A DNA stretch of 37,160 nt from Pseudomonadota bacterium. Lineage in GTDB: Bacteria > Pseudomonadota > Gammaproteobacteria > Burkholderiales > SG8-39. Shown piece after piece: positions 18,740 through 30,334 of this stretch. The notes beneath the pieces are model-generated. The model was not told the DNA's origin and ran no database searches. It worked only from the letters and a program-made list of their open reading frames with translations. Both the position numbers and the translations under genes were made by a program. The stretch's first letter is position 1. The number at the start of each line of letters is the position of its first letter. Location: positions 1 to 37,160 of the forward strand of contig JAPLRD010000170.1 of the NCBI GenBank assembly GCA_026399375.1. Reading direction: 5' to 3'.

Positions 18740-19423
18740 ATGGATACGCAAAAAACCTCCGTCGTTTTCGGCACCGAAGATCTGCTGAGGAGCCTGTGCA
18801 ACTCGATCACCAACGTCCTGACCGCGGCAACCAACAGCCAGGTCCGCTATTCCGGCATGGTCCAGCGGATCACCAAGACCTGCCTCAAGCCGGATATCGG
18901 CTGCTTTGCCTTGTTCGATGGCGCCTTCTCCGGTCTCGTGATCCTCAATTTTTCTTCCCAGGCGGCGATGGAACTGTACGAGAACTACATGCTGAACATG
19001 GGCATTCCGAAGGAGGGGCTGGCCGGTTCATTCACCTCGGACGAAGTCAGCAATGTGATGGGCGAACTGATGAACCAGGTCGTAGGGGATTTCTCGGGCA
19101 AGGTGGGGCGCGAACTGCAAATCCATATCAGCCAGAACCAGCCCAAGATGCTGGTCCTCAGTAAGCAGGTGATGTTGAGCGTGGACACACATCTCGACAA
19201 TCCGGAGGCCCGCCGCGTGACCTTCTATACCGGCAGCAACAACATTTTCTACCTGGAACTGGCCATCGACAGGACCGAGTTCATCAAGCTGGTCGACTTC
19301 GAACCCGTGGATGCGCCCGATCCGGACAAGCTGTTCGCACAAGCCAGCGAGGCATCGACCGCGGCGTCACCCAAGGCGCAGTCAAGCGAAACCGACGAAC
19401 TGCTCAAGTCGCTCGATATGTGA
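18740..19423 (+). CDS. DUF3334 family protein (CheC/CheX-like fold)
   Basis: 227 residues from the ATG at 18740; an in-frame TTG at 18719 is less likely. The protein resembles DUF3334 along its length: TEDLLRSLCNSITNVLTAATNS, MVQRITKTCLKPDIGCFALFDGAFSGLVILNFS, FTSDEVSNVMGELMNQVVGDFSGKVG and NNIFYLELAIDRTEFIKLVDFE. The central EVSNVMGELMNQVVG helix recalls the E-x2-N motif of CheC/CheX phosphatases, which suggests a link to response-regulator signalling, but DUF3334 function is not established. The last 30 residues are an Ala/Ser/Glu-rich tail. No chemotaxis genes are adjacent. Convergent with the OMF gene. Confidence 0.85.
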   Translation: MDTQKTSVVFGTEDLLRSLCNSITNVLTAATNSQVRYSGMVQRITKTCLKPDIGCFALFDGAFSGLVILNFSSQAAMELYENYMLNMGIPKEGLAGSFTSDEVSNVMGELMNQVVGDFSGKVGRELQIHISQNQPKMLVLSKQVMLSVDTHLDNPEARRVTFYTGSNNIFYLELAIDRTEFIKLVDFEPVDAPDPDKLFAQASEASTAASPKAQSSETDELLKSLDM

Positions 19424-19492
19424 ATTCCCCGGCGAGCCCGAAACCGGCGGCTGGAAAAATCGCACCGTTGTTTTCAGGGGGCTTGCGCCTGT

Positions 19493-20881
19493 TCAAGGGG
19501 GCGTCCAGCCCCCGCCCAGCACTTTGTACAAAATGACCTGGTTCTGCGCTTGCTGGGCCCGCGCCTGCACCACGGCCTGCTGCGCGGCGAACAGCGAGCG
19601 CTGCGCGTCCAGCACGTCGAGGTAGCTCGCCACGCCGTTGCTATAGCGCAGGTCCGCGAGCTTGAATCTCGCGGCTTCGGCATTTGCCTGCGCTTCCTGC
19701 GCCCGCACCTGTTCGCCCAGCGTCGCGTGCCCGGCGAGGGAGTCGGCGACTTCGCGAAACGCCGTCTGGATCGCTTTTTCGTACTGCGCTATGGCGATAT
19801 CGCGGTTGACGTTCGCCAGATCCAGGTTGGCCTGATTGCGTCCGGCGTCGAATATCGGCAGCAGCAGTTGCGGCGAGAACGACCACGCGGCGGATCCGCT
19901 CTTGAACAGGCCGGACAGCTGGGTGCTGGCACTGCCCGCGCTGCCGGTCAGGGTGATCCTCGGAAAAAACGCCGCGCGGGCGGCGCCGATGCTGGCGTTG
20001 GCCGATATCAACTGCTGTTCGGCCTGACGCACGTCGGGACGACGGGTGAGCACCTCGGATGGGAGGCCGACGGGCAACTCGGTGATCAGCGTTTGACTGG
20101 CGATGCCAAGGCCCGGCGGCAGATCCGCCGGCATCGATTCGCCGAGCAGCAGCACCAGTGCGTTCTCGTCGACCGCTCGCTGGCGTGTCAACTGGGCCAG
20201 GGCGGCGCGCGCGCCTTCGAGCAGCGATTCGGCCTGCCGGTAGTCGAGTTCGGATGCCGCGCCGGCGTCGAACTTGAGCCTGGTAAGCTTGAGCGACTCT
20301 TCGCGCGTGAGCAGCGTGCTGCGCGTGACCGCGAGCAGTTCGCCGTCGGCCAGCAGGCTCAGGTAGGTGTTCGCGACCGCGGAGATCAGCGCGATCTGCA
20401 CGTTCTTGCGCGCTTCCTCGGTGCCCAGATACTGCGCCAGCGCAGCCGCGCTCAGGCTGCGCACGCGGCCGAAGAACTCAAGCTCGTAGGCGGCGACCGA
20501 GAGGCCGGCCGTATAGGTGCTGACGATGCTGCCGCTGCCGCTGGGCTGGCGCGAACCGATGGCGCCGGCGCCGATCGTGGGCAGTTCGTCGGCGCGCCGC
20601 ACCTGGAACTGGGCGCGCGCCTGCTCGATGTTGAGCACGGCCACGCGCAGGTCGCGGTTGTTCTTCAAGGCGACATCGATCAAGCGCTTCAGGCGCTCGT
20701 CGCCGAAGTAGTTCTTCCACTCGACGTCGCTGGCCGAACCGGCCGCTTCCTTTGCCGCCACGGTTCCGGGGTAGGCCGCCGCGACCGGCGCCGCCGGACG
20801 CTGGTACTTCGGGATCATCGGCGCGCAGGCGGCGAGGGAGAGAGCCAGAGCGGCGGCCGAGCAGACGCGAAGGCCGTTCAT
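19493..20881 (-). CDS. NodT-type outer-membrane efflux lipoprotein (OMF)
   Basis: 462 residues. The ATG at 20881 is preceded by AAAGGAG and overlaps the TGA of the pump gene (ATGA). A lipoprotein signal peptide ends LSLAAC, with Cys19 to be lipidated. The typical NodT/OprM opening APMIPKYQRPAAPV follows, then two OEP repeats with long helical hairpins (NNRDLRVAVLNIEQARAQFQVRRADELPTI; RRPDVRQAEQQLISANASIGAARAAFFPRITLTGSAG). It is the trimeric channel through which the tripartite RND pump expels its substrates. Third gene of the MFP-RND-OMF operon. Confidence 0.96.
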   Translation of the reverse strand: MNGLRVCSAAALALSLAACAPMIPKYQRPAAPVAAAYPGTVAAKEAAGSASDVEWKNYFGDERLKRLIDVALKNNRDLRVAVLNIEQARAQFQVRRADELPTIGAGAIGSRQPSGSGSIVSTYTAGLSVAAYELEFFGRVRSLSAAALAQYLGTEEARKNVQIALISAVANTYLSLLADGELLAVTRSTLLTREESLKLTRLKFDAGAASELDYRQAESLLEGARAALAQLTRQRAVDENALVLLLGESMPADLPPGLGIASQTLITELPVGLPSEVLTRRPDVRQAEQQLISANASIGAARAAFFPRITLTGSAGSASTQLSGLFKSGSAAWSFSPQLLLPIFDAGRNQANLDLANVNRDIAIAQYEKAIQTAFREVADSLAGHATLGEQVRAQEAQANAEAARFKLADLRYSNGVASYLDVLDAQRSLFAAQQAVVQARAQQAQNQVILYKVLGGGWTPP

Positions 20882-23800
20882 CGCTGCGCTCCTTTGTCCT
20901 CTGCCGCGGCAGGCGGATCCGTGGCCGGCGGGGCATCGTCCTCGTGGGCATACTTGCGGCGCTGGCGCTCGCTGCCTTTGAAATATCTGCGCACGACGAC
21001 GAAGAACACCGGCACGAAAAGCACCGCCAGCGAGACGGCGGTAATCATGCCGCCGATCACGCCGGTGCCGAGTACGTGCCGGCTGGCCGAACCGGCGCCG
21101 GAGCCCAGCACCATCGGCAGCGTGCCCAGGATGAATGCGAACGAGGTCATGAGTATCGGCCGGAAACGCAGGTGGGCCGCGGCGAGCGCCGCTTCCACTG
21201 CAGTCTTTCCCTGCGCCTGCAGATCCTTGGCGAACTCGATGATCAGGATGGCGTTCTTCGCGGACAGGCCGATGATGGTGATCAGGGCCACCTGGAAGTA
21301 CACGTCGTTCGAGTAACCGCGCAAAGTGACGCCCAGCAGCACGCCAAGCACGCCCAGGGGCACCACCAGCAGCACCGACATCGGGATCGACCAGCTTTCG
21401 TACAGGGCGGCAAGGCACAGAAACACCGCGAGTATGGCGAAGCCGTAGAGAACGAACGCCTGCGCGCCGGCGACCTTTTCCTCCCGCGACAGGCCGGTCC
21501 ATTCATAGCCGAAGCCCGGCGGCAGCTTGGTTGCGAGCTGCTCCATCTCTGCAAGCGCCGCCCCGGTGCTGAAACCGGGTGCGGCGTTGCCGTTGATGCG
21601 CATGGAAGGATAGCCGTTATAGCGCACGGTCTGCATGGCGCCGGTCACCCAGGCGGTCGATGCAAATGCCGACAGCGGCACCACCTTGCCCTCGAAGTTG
21701 CTCACGTTCAGGCGCAGCAGGTCTTCGGGCAGCATGCGCGCCGGCGCGTCGGCCTGCACCACGACGCGCTGCAGGCGCCCCTGGTTCAGGAAATCGTTGA
21801 CATAGGCCGAGCCCAGAGCGGTGGAGATGGTCGCGTTGATCGCATCGAAGCTCACGCCCAGCGCATTGGCGCGGTCGCGGTCGATCTTCAGTTCCAGCTG
21901 CGGCGCGTCTTCCAGACCATCGGGGCGCACCTGGGTCAGCACCTTGCTCTGCATGGCCATGCCGAGCATCTGATTGCGCGCGGCGAGCAGGGCGTCGTGC
22001 CCGTTGCCGCCGCGGTCTTGCAGGCGGAAGGAGAATCCCGTCGAACTGCCCAGTTCGGGTATCGGCGGCGGACTGAGCGGAAAGATGAACGCGTCGCGTA
22101 TTCCCATCAGCGCGCCGAAGGCGCGGCCGGCGATGGCCTCGACCGCATGCGCGGGTCCTGCGCGCTCGGCCCAGTCTTTCAGCGTGACGAAGGCCAGCGC
22201 CGCGTTCTGTCCCTGGCCGGAGAAGCTGAAGCCGAGCACGCCGACCATGCTCTTCACTTCGGGCTGTTTGAGCACATAAGCTTCTACTTTTTCCATCACC
22301 GCGAGTGCGCGCTCCTGCGTGGCGCCAGGGGGAAGCTGGATATTGACCACCATGTAGCCCTGATCCTCTCCCGGCAGGAAGGAGGTCGGCAGCCTTATAT
22401 AGAGCAGGCCCGCGGCGACGATGATCGCCAGGTAGATGAGCAGGTAGCGCCCGGTGCGCCGGAGTATGCGTGCGACCCAGCCTTCGTAACCCTTGGCGGT
22501 ACGCGCGAAGCCGCGGTTGAACCAGCCGAAAAACCCGCCCTTCGCGTGATGGTGCCCGGCTTCTACGGGCTTGAGCAGCGTGGCGCACAGGGCGGGCGTA
22601 AGCGACAGGGCCATGAATGCCGAAAAGCCGATGGAGGCCACCATGACGACCGAAAACTGGCGGTAGATGTTGCCGATGGATCCGGAGAAAAAGGCGAGCG
22701 GCACGAATACCGAAATCAAGGCGACCGTGATACCGATGATGGCGCCCGAAATTTGCCCCATCGCCTTGCGTGTCGCCTGCAATGGCGGCAGGCCTTCCTC
22801 GCTCATGATGCGCTCGACGTTCTCGACCACCACGATGGCATCGTCCACCACGATGCCGATCACCAGCACCATGCCGAACATGGTCAGCACGTTGATCGAG
22901 AACCCCAGCGCCAGGAGCACGGCGAAGGTGCCGAGCAGGGCGACCGGCACCACGATGGTCGGGATGAGGGTGTAGCGGATGTTCTGCAGAAACAGGTACA
23001 TCACCAGGAACACGAGAAACACCGCCTCCAGCAGCGTTACCGCCACTTCCGTGATGGAAATCTTGACGAAACGCGAACTGTCGAACGGTATTTCGAACTT
23101 GACGCCCTGCGGGAACAGCCTCGACAGTTCGTCCATGCGCTTGTATATGGCGGCCGCGGTGGCAAGCGCGTTGCCGGTGGGCGTGAGTTGCACGCCGATG
23201 CCGGTGGAGGGTTTGCCGTTCAGGCGGGCCGAGGTCGCATAGGTCTGTGCGCCCAGTTCGATGCGCGCGACGTCGCGCAAGCGCACGGTGGAGCCGTCGG
23301 TATTGGCGCGCAGCACCGCGGCGCCGAACTCTTCGACGGAGGTGAACTGGCCCTTGACCACGACCGTGGCCGAGGTGCCCTGGCCGGCGACGTTGGGCAG
23401 CTCGCCGATGGCGCCGGAGGATACCTGCGCATTCTGCGCGCGGATGGCCGCCACCACGTCCGTCGCCGAAAGGTTGTAGCCCTGCAGCCTGGCCGGATCG
23501 ATCCAGATGCGCATCGCGCGTTCGGTGCCGAACAACTGCGCCTGGCCCACGCCCGCAATGCGCTGGATCTCGGGCAGCACATTGCGCGAGGCGTAATCGC
23601 CCAGCGCGATCGGGTCGTACTGCGGGCTGTCGGAGGAGAGGATGACGACCATCAGGAAGTTGGTGCGCGATTTTTCCACGCGCACGCCTTGCTGATTCAC
23701 GACTGCGGGCAGGCGCGGCGTCGCGCGCGACAGGCGGTTCTGTACGTCTACCTGGGCGAGATCGGGGCTGGTGCCGGGGTCGAAGCTCAGTGTGATCGTG

Positions 23801-24063
23801 CCCACGCCGTTGGCCTGGCTCACCGATTCCATGTAGATCAGCCCGGGGGATCCGTTCATCTCGCGCTCGATGACGCTGATCACGCTGTCCTCCAGCGTCT
23901 GCGCCGAAGCGCCGGGATAGATGGCGGTAACGACGATGGAAGGCGGCGCGACCGTCGGGTATTGCGCGATGGGCAACTGCGTGATGGCGACGCCGCCCAT
24001 CACCAGGATGAACAGCGCGATCACCCACGCGAAAACCGGACGGTCGATGAAGAACTGGGCCAT
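20878..24063 (-). CDS. RND efflux pump inner-membrane transporter (AcrB/HAE1 family)
   Basis: 1061 residues from the ATG at 24063 (AAGGGGG upstream). The start is set by the invariant opening MAQFFIDRPVFAWVIALFIL. Twelve membrane helices and two large periplasmic loops are expected; the proton-relay Asp407 and Asp408 are present in GIVVDDAIVVVENVERIM, at the same numbers as in AcrB. Other landmarks: GVGQAQLFGTERAMRIWIDP, FFSGSIGNIYRQFSVVM and, near the end, LVVPLGVLGVLLGVTLRGYSNDVYFQVALITIIGLSAKNAILIIEF. The hydrophobe/amphiphile efflux class exports dyes, detergents and antibiotics by proton antiport. It lies between the MFP and OMF genes. Confidence 0.97.
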   Translation of the reverse strand: MAQFFIDRPVFAWVIALFILVMGGVAITQLPIAQYPTVAPPSIVVTAIYPGASAQTLEDSVISVIEREMNGSPGLIYMESVSQANGVGTITLSFDPGTSPDLAQVDVQNRLSRATPRLPAVVNQQGVRVEKSRTNFLMVVILSSDSPQYDPIALGDYASRNVLPEIQRIAGVGQAQLFGTERAMRIWIDPARLQGYNLSATDVVAAIRAQNAQVSSGAIGELPNVAGQGTSATVVVKGQFTSVEEFGAAVLRANTDGSTVRLRDVARIELGAQTYATSARLNGKPSTGIGVQLTPTGNALATAAAIYKRMDELSRLFPQGVKFEIPFDSSRFVKISITEVAVTLLEAVFLVFLVMYLFLQNIRYTLIPTIVVPVALLGTFAVLLALGFSINVLTMFGMVLVIGIVVDDAIVVVENVERIMSEEGLPPLQATRKAMGQISGAIIGITVALISVFVPLAFFSGSIGNIYRQFSVVMVASIGFSAFMALSLTPALCATLLKPVEAGHHHAKGGFFGWFNRGFARTAKGYEGWVARILRRTGRYLLIYLAIIVAAGLLYIRLPTSFLPGEDQGYMVVNIQLPPGATQERALAVMEKVEAYVLKQPEVKSMVGVLGFSFSGQGQNAALAFVTLKDWAERAGPAHAVEAIAGRAFGALMGIRDAFIFPLSPPPIPELGSSTGFSFRLQDRGGNGHDALLAARNQMLGMAMQSKVLTQVRPDGLEDAPQLELKIDRDRANALGVSFDAINATISTALGSAYVNDFLNQGRLQRVVVQADAPARMLPEDLLRLNVSNFEGKVVPLSAFASTAWVTGAMQTVRYNGYPSMRINGNAAPGFSTGAALAEMEQLATKLPPGFGYEWTGLSREEKVAGAQAFVLYGFAILAVFLCLAALYESWSIPMSVLLVVPLGVLGVLLGVTLRGYSNDVYFQVALITIIGLSAKNAILIIEFAKDLQAQGKTAVEAALAAAHLRFRPILMTSFAFILGTLPMVLGSGAGSASRHVLGTGVIGGMITAVSLAVLFVPVFFVVVRRYFKGSERQRRKYAHEDDAPPATDPPAAAEDKGAQR

Positions 24064-24076
24064 GAACGCGGCCCCC

Positions 24077-25345
24077 TTACTTGCCGGCTGCGGCTGGCGG
24101 CGCCGCTTTGGGCGCAGCGGCGGCGGGTGCGCCTTCGCTTTTACCCGACGCGCCCGGCGCGGCGGGCTGCCACGGCACCGCTTTGACCGGTGCGTCTCCA
24201 CGCAGCTTCTGGAAACCGTCGACCATGACCTGTTCGCCGGGCTTCAGGCCGTCGAGCACGATCCACTGCCCGTCCTGCGCCGAGCCGACCTTGACGCTGC
24301 GCGGCGCCACCTTGCCGTCCGCGCCGACCACCATCACGCTGTCGCCGGTTCCCGATCGCGTCACCGCCTGCTGCGGCAGTTCGATGACCTCGTTCGCCTG
24401 TGCCTGCTGCAGACGCACCCGCACGTACATGCCGGGCAGCAGCACGCCCTCCGGATTGGGGAGTTCGGCACGCAGCATGATCTGGCCGGAGGTCGGGTCC
24501 ACCGTGAGGTCGGCGAACAGCAGCTTGCCGGTGCGGGCGTATTCGGTGCCGTCTTCGAGGACGACACGCACGCCGGCTGCATCGGCGGCGGAGCGCTTCA
24601 ACTTGCCGCTTTCGATGGCCTTGCGCAGGCGCAGCACTTCGGCGGTCGATTGCGTGAAGTTCACGTACAACGGATTGATCTGCTGCACCAGGGCGAGCTG
24701 CGTCGCCTCGCCCTGACCGACCAACGCGCCTTCGGTCACCAGCGTGCGCCCGATGCGCCCGGCGATGGGCGAGGTCACGCTGGCATAGCCGAGATTGATC
24801 TGCGCCGTCTGCACGGCGGCATTGGCCGCCGCCACGTCGGCTTCGGCCTGTTTCTGCGCCGCGACGGCGTTGACGAAATCCTGCTTGCTGATGGCGTTGG
24901 CCTCGACCAGCGGTTTGAAGCGCTCGGCCTGGGTGGCGGCCTGGGTCAGATTGGCCTGCGCGCGGGCGAGCGACGCCTCGGCGCTGGCCAGCGATGCCCG
25001 GTAGGGCGCGCTGTCGATTTCAAACAGGAGTTGTCCGGCCGCGACGTCGCTGCCTTCGCGGAACAGACGCTTTTGCAGAATGCCCGCGACCCGCGCGCGC
25101 ACCTGCGCCACACGCGAGGCTTCCAGGCGGCCGGGCAATTCGGTGGTGAGGCCCACCGATCGCGGTGCGACGGTGATGACCCCGACTTCGGCCGGAGGCA
25201 TTCCGCCGCCGGGCGGGCCTTTGGGCGCCTCGCCGGTCTTTGCGCCGCATGCGGCGAACAAGACGGCGATGGGCACGGCCACGCAGGCGGCGCGGCATGC
25301 GCGCAAAAGGAAGGATGCGGAGGTGATGCTTTTCGTCAAGGCCAT
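24077..25345 (-). CDS. RND efflux periplasmic adaptor (membrane fusion protein, AcrA type)
   Basis: 422 residues from the ATG at 25345 (GAAGG six bases upstream). The lipoprotein signal ends LFAAC with Cys33, so the protein is anchored in the inner membrane. Then come the adaptor segments: VGLTTELPGRLEASRVAQVRARVAGILQKRLFREGSDV (first lipoyl half), a helical hairpin around ASAEASLARAQANLTQAATQAERFKPLVEANAISKQDFV, the second lipoyl half SPIAGRIGRTLVTEGALV and a C-terminal beta-barrel and proximal domain. The tail is Ala/Pro rich. First gene of the efflux operon, divergent from tetR, with the operator palindrome 120 bases upstream of its start. Confidence 0.96.
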   Translation of the reverse strand: MALTKSITSASFLLRACRAACVAVPIAVLFAACGAKTGEAPKGPPGGGMPPAEVGVITVAPRSVGLTTELPGRLEASRVAQVRARVAGILQKRLFREGSDVAAGQLLFEIDSAPYRASLASAEASLARAQANLTQAATQAERFKPLVEANAISKQDFVNAVAAQKQAEADVAAANAAVQTAQINLGYASVTSPIAGRIGRTLVTEGALVGQGEATQLALVQQINPLYVNFTQSTAEVLRLRKAIESGKLKRSAADAAGVRVVLEDGTEYARTGKLLFADLTVDPTSGQIMLRAELPNPEGVLLPGMYVRVRLQQAQANEVIELPQQAVTRSGTGDSVMVVGADGKVAPRSVKVGSAQDGQWIVLDGLKPGEQVMVDGFQKLRGDAPVKAVPWQPAAPGASGKSEGAPAAAAPKAAPPAAAGK

Positions 25346-25464
25346 GAAATACCTTCGGGGAACAGTGGTGCGCCGGGGGCGCCAATCTCCGCCGCGCTTG
25401 GTCGCGCGAGACGGAAAACCGTATGGAAAAGCCGTGGAATTGCCAAGTGCGGTAGTGTACCATG

Positions 25465-25488
25465 CTTACATACACCGATGTATGTAAG
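25465..25488. promoter_or_regulatory. AcrR-type operator between the efflux operon and tetR
   Basis: A perfect palindrome: CTTACATACA (25465-25474), four-base centre CCGA, TGTATGTAAG (25479-25488). The TACATACA...TGTATGTA arms match, from memory, the E. coli AcrR box, also 24 bases. It sits in the divergent gap between the adaptor gene (start 25345) and the TetR gene (start 25621), so binding could repress both directions. Confidence 0.85.
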
Positions 25489-25531
25489 ACCCCAATGCAG
25501 GTCGGGTGTTGCAACGGGCAATCGCAGGGGC

Positions 25532-25559
25532 GCAGGAGGGGCGGTATCCCCTCGTTTTG
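25532..25559 (+). repeat. 28-base hairpin repeat, copy 2
   Basis: GCAGGAGGGG - six bases (CGGTAT) - CCCCTCGTTTTG, with the same flanks as copy 1 at 9662-9689 and a different centre. The AGGGG/CCCCT arms keep a five-base stem. It lies 61 bases before the tetR start, downstream of the operator, so it would be in the tetR leader if transcription starts near the operator. Confidence 0.65.
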
Positions 25560-25620
25560 CAGCGTCGAAGAAAATTGAGTCCGCCTCCCGGATTCGTCGC
25601 ACGGGATTCGCCTTTCATCC

Positions 25621-26244
25621 ATGGTTCGCCGCACCAAGCAAGACGCGCTCGCCACGCGCGACCTGATCCTGGACACCGCGGAAGTCGTGTTCCAGCGGCG
25701 CGGCGTGTCGCGCACCTCTTTGAACGAGATTGCACGGGCCGCGGGACTGACGCGCGGTGCCATTTATTGGCATTTCAAGGACAAGGCGGACCTTTTCAAC
25801 GCGATGATGCAACGCGTGACGCTGCCCATGGAGGAGGCCGTGACGCGCAGCGACGGCCTCGAACCCGCCGATCCGGTGGAGCACGTGCGCCAGGCATTTG
25901 TCGACGCATTGCGCAAAACGGTGAACGATCCGCAGGTGCGCCGGGTGTTCGAGATCGCCACGCACAAGGTGGAGTATGTAGACGAACTCGAGGCGGTGCG
26001 CGACCGGCATCTGGCCGTGCGCAACAACTGCATGGCCCACGTGGCGAGCAGGCTCACGCTGGCCATGCGCCGTGGAGCCCCCGGCCGGCGCGTGCCCGCG
26101 CGCGCGGCCGCTCTTGGACTTCACGCGCTGATCGACGGCCTGATCCAGAACTGGATGCTGGACCCCGAAGCGTTCGACCTCGTGCGCGTTGGCATGCAGG
26201 CGATCGACACTTACCTGGCGGGGCTTGCGCTGGCACGCAGGTAA
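25621..26244 (+). CDS. TetR/AcrR-family transcriptional repressor
   Basis: 207 residues. The N-terminal helix-turn-helix reads ATRDLILDTAEVVFQRRGVSRTSLNEIARAAGLTRGAIYWHFKDKADLFNAMM (about residues 11-63), the AcrR/TtgR subgroup pattern. The C-terminal ligand-binding domain is all-helical. It is divergent from the RND operon and faces a palindrome of AcrR-box sequence, so it very likely represses the pump and itself and is released by pump substrates. No clear ribosome-binding site precedes the ATG. The stop is one base from the GTG of the P-type ATPase gene, so the ATPase may be co-regulated. Confidence 0.95.
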   Translation: MVRRTKQDALATRDLILDTAEVVFQRRGVSRTSLNEIARAAGLTRGAIYWHFKDKADLFNAMMQRVTLPMEEAVTRSDGLEPADPVEHVRQAFVDALRKTVNDPQVRRVFEIATHKVEYVDELEAVRDRHLAVRNNCMAHVASRLTLAMRRGAPGRRVPARAAALGLHALIDGLIQNWMLDPEAFDLVRVGMQAIDTYLAGLALARR

Positions 26245-26245
26245 A

Positions 26246-28909
<2,664 letters not shown>

Positions 28910-28914
28910 AACTG

Positions 28915-29316
28915 TCAGGCCGTTTGCGCGAGGAAGCGGGCCAGATCCTTGTCCGAAAACAGGATGTGAAACGATAGCCAGACTTCGGGGAAATCAATCA
29001 GCGCGATATCGGGTTCCGATGCGTTCGCGTCGAATTCAGCCTGGTAAATAAGCGCCTGATCGAGCAGCATCGCGTGCTCGGCGCTGTGCTGGGCGATCTT
29101 CGGATAGCGGTGCTCCGCCATCAACTGCTGTTCCCGTTCAAAATGCGCCCGGGCGTGCGCTATGATCTGCCCGAGCACCTTGCCGCACAGTTCCTTTCCC
29201 CGGGGCATGCCGGCGGTCTCGGGCAGCAGATTGAACAGCCGCGCCAGTTCCTGGTGATCGGAATCGATCAGCGCATGCCCGGTGTCCAGCGTGTTGTCCC
29301 ACACGATCCAGTTCAT
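28915..29316 (-). CDS. Bacteriohemerythrin
   Basis: 133 residues from the ATG at 29316, beginning MNWIVWDNTLDTGHALIDSDHQEL as hemerythrins do; the longer frame to 29385 adds an unlikely segment that covers the promoter. The di-iron ligands appear in order: His in DTGH, His and Glu around DSDHQELARLFN, His and Glu in HARAHFEREQQLM, two His in QHSAEHAMLLDQ, and His and Asp in SFHILFSDKDL. The protein is a cytoplasmic four-helix bundle that binds O2 reversibly, used for oxygen supply or sensing. The gene is convergent with the P-type ATPase gene, five bases between stops, and divergent from the EEP gene. Confidence 0.92.
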   Translation of the reverse strand: MNWIVWDNTLDTGHALIDSDHQELARLFNLLPETAGMPRGKELCGKVLGQIIAHARAHFEREQQLMAEHRYPKIAQHSAEHAMLLDQALIYQAEFDANASEPDIALIDFPEVWLSFHILFSDKDLARFLAQTA

Positions 29317-29374
29317 GGCATTCACAGGTCCGATAGTCGCAGAGCGGTTCAGTCGATGGTGTTTCGGCGCAATT

Positions 29375-29403
29375 ATTCTACCCATCGGCCGCGGCGGCGT
29401 CAG
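29375..29403 (-). promoter_or_regulatory. Predicted sigma70-type promoter for bacteriohemerythrin
   Basis: On the minus strand CTGACG (29403-29398), a 17-base spacer, then TAGAAT (29380-29375). This is close to the TTGACA-17-TATAAT consensus. It lies 59 bases upstream of the ATG at 29316, inside what a longer start choice would make coding. Confidence 0.5.
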
Positions 29404-29462
29404 TTTTTTTCTCTTGCCAAGAGGCTACAATTGAGTCTGCGATCCCCGATCCCGGTGCCGGC

Positions 29463-30314
29463 ATGAATCTGATTACCTGGAACATCCAGTGGTGCCGCGG
29501 CTGCGACGGCAGCGTGGACCCGAAGCGCATCATCGATATCTGCCGCGAAATGGCGGATTTCGACGTGCTCTGCCTGCAGGAAGTCGCGCGCAACTATCCG
29601 GGCCTGCCCGGTTCGTCCGGCGAGGACCAGTTCGCGCTGCTCGCCGGCCTGCTGCCCGGTTTCGGCGCGGTGGAGGGGATCGCCGTGGACGTGTTGGGCG
29701 GAAACGGCAAACGGCGCCAGTTCGGCAACCTGATACTCACGCGCTATCCGGTGACCCGGGTGTTTTCGCACCTGCTGCCCTGGCCGGCCGACCCCGCCGT
29801 GCCCAGCATGCAGCGCATAGCGCTGGAGGCCGTGCTCGCCGCGCCCTTCGGGCCGGTTCGGGTGACGACGACGCACCTGGAATACTATTCGGAGATGCAG
29901 CGCCGACAGCAGGTGAACGCGCTGCGCGAGTTGCATGCTGAAGCATGCGCCCACAGCGAAGATCGCATGCACGCGCAAAAGGCGGGCGGACCGTTTGAGA
30001 CTGCGACGCGGCCGGCGTCGGCCATACTCACTGCGGATTTCAATTTCCGCGCCGACGACCCGATGCATGCGCGCATCGTTTCGCCGTATGCGGACGGCAC
30101 GCCCGCGTATCGCGATTCCTGGCAGGTGCGCCACGGCGAGCGCCCGCACGATCACACCCTGGGTGTGTTCGATCACGAGCAGTGGCCGGAACCCTTTGCC
30201 TGCGACTTTATTTTCGTCACCGAGGATATCGCCGGCCGCATCGAGGACGTGAAAGTGAATCTGACCACCGATGCGTCGGACCATCAGCCGGTGCTGCTGC
30301 GGCTGAAAGATTAG
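29463..30314 (+). CDS. Endonuclease/exonuclease/phosphatase (EEP) superfamily hydrolase
   Basis: 283 residues. The EEP fold motifs are seen in order: LITWNIQW (metal Asn), DVLCLQEV (metal Glu43), GNLILTRYP, TTTHLEYYS (catalytic His), ILTADFNFRADDP (Asp and Asn) and a terminal SDHQPVLLRL (Asp-His pair). The superfamily includes exonuclease III, DNase I, sphingomyelinases and inositol phosphatases; this short, single-domain protein without signal peptide cannot be assigned more closely. An MFS gene follows 20 bases after its stop and may be co-transcribed. A TACAAT at 29427-29432 could be its -10 element. Confidence 0.88.
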   Translation: MNLITWNIQWCRGCDGSVDPKRIIDICREMADFDVLCLQEVARNYPGLPGSSGEDQFALLAGLLPGFGAVEGIAVDVLGGNGKRRQFGNLILTRYPVTRVFSHLLPWPADPAVPSMQRIALEAVLAAPFGPVRVTTTHLEYYSEMQRRQQVNALRELHAEACAHSEDRMHAQKAGGPFETATRPASAILTADFNFRADDPMHARIVSPYADGTPAYRDSWQVRHGERPHDHTLGVFDHEQWPEPFACDFIFVTEDIAGRIEDVKVNLTTDASDHQPVLLRLKD

Positions 30315-30334
30315 CTGCCCGTGACGGCACTCTC

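Noticed and set aside
20752-24186. Very long open frame (1144 codons) on the plus strand opposite the RND pump gene
   Set aside because: It is antisense to a clear AcrB-family gene. Its product is His/Arg/Gly rich, as expected from high-GC codon-position bias, and matches no family.
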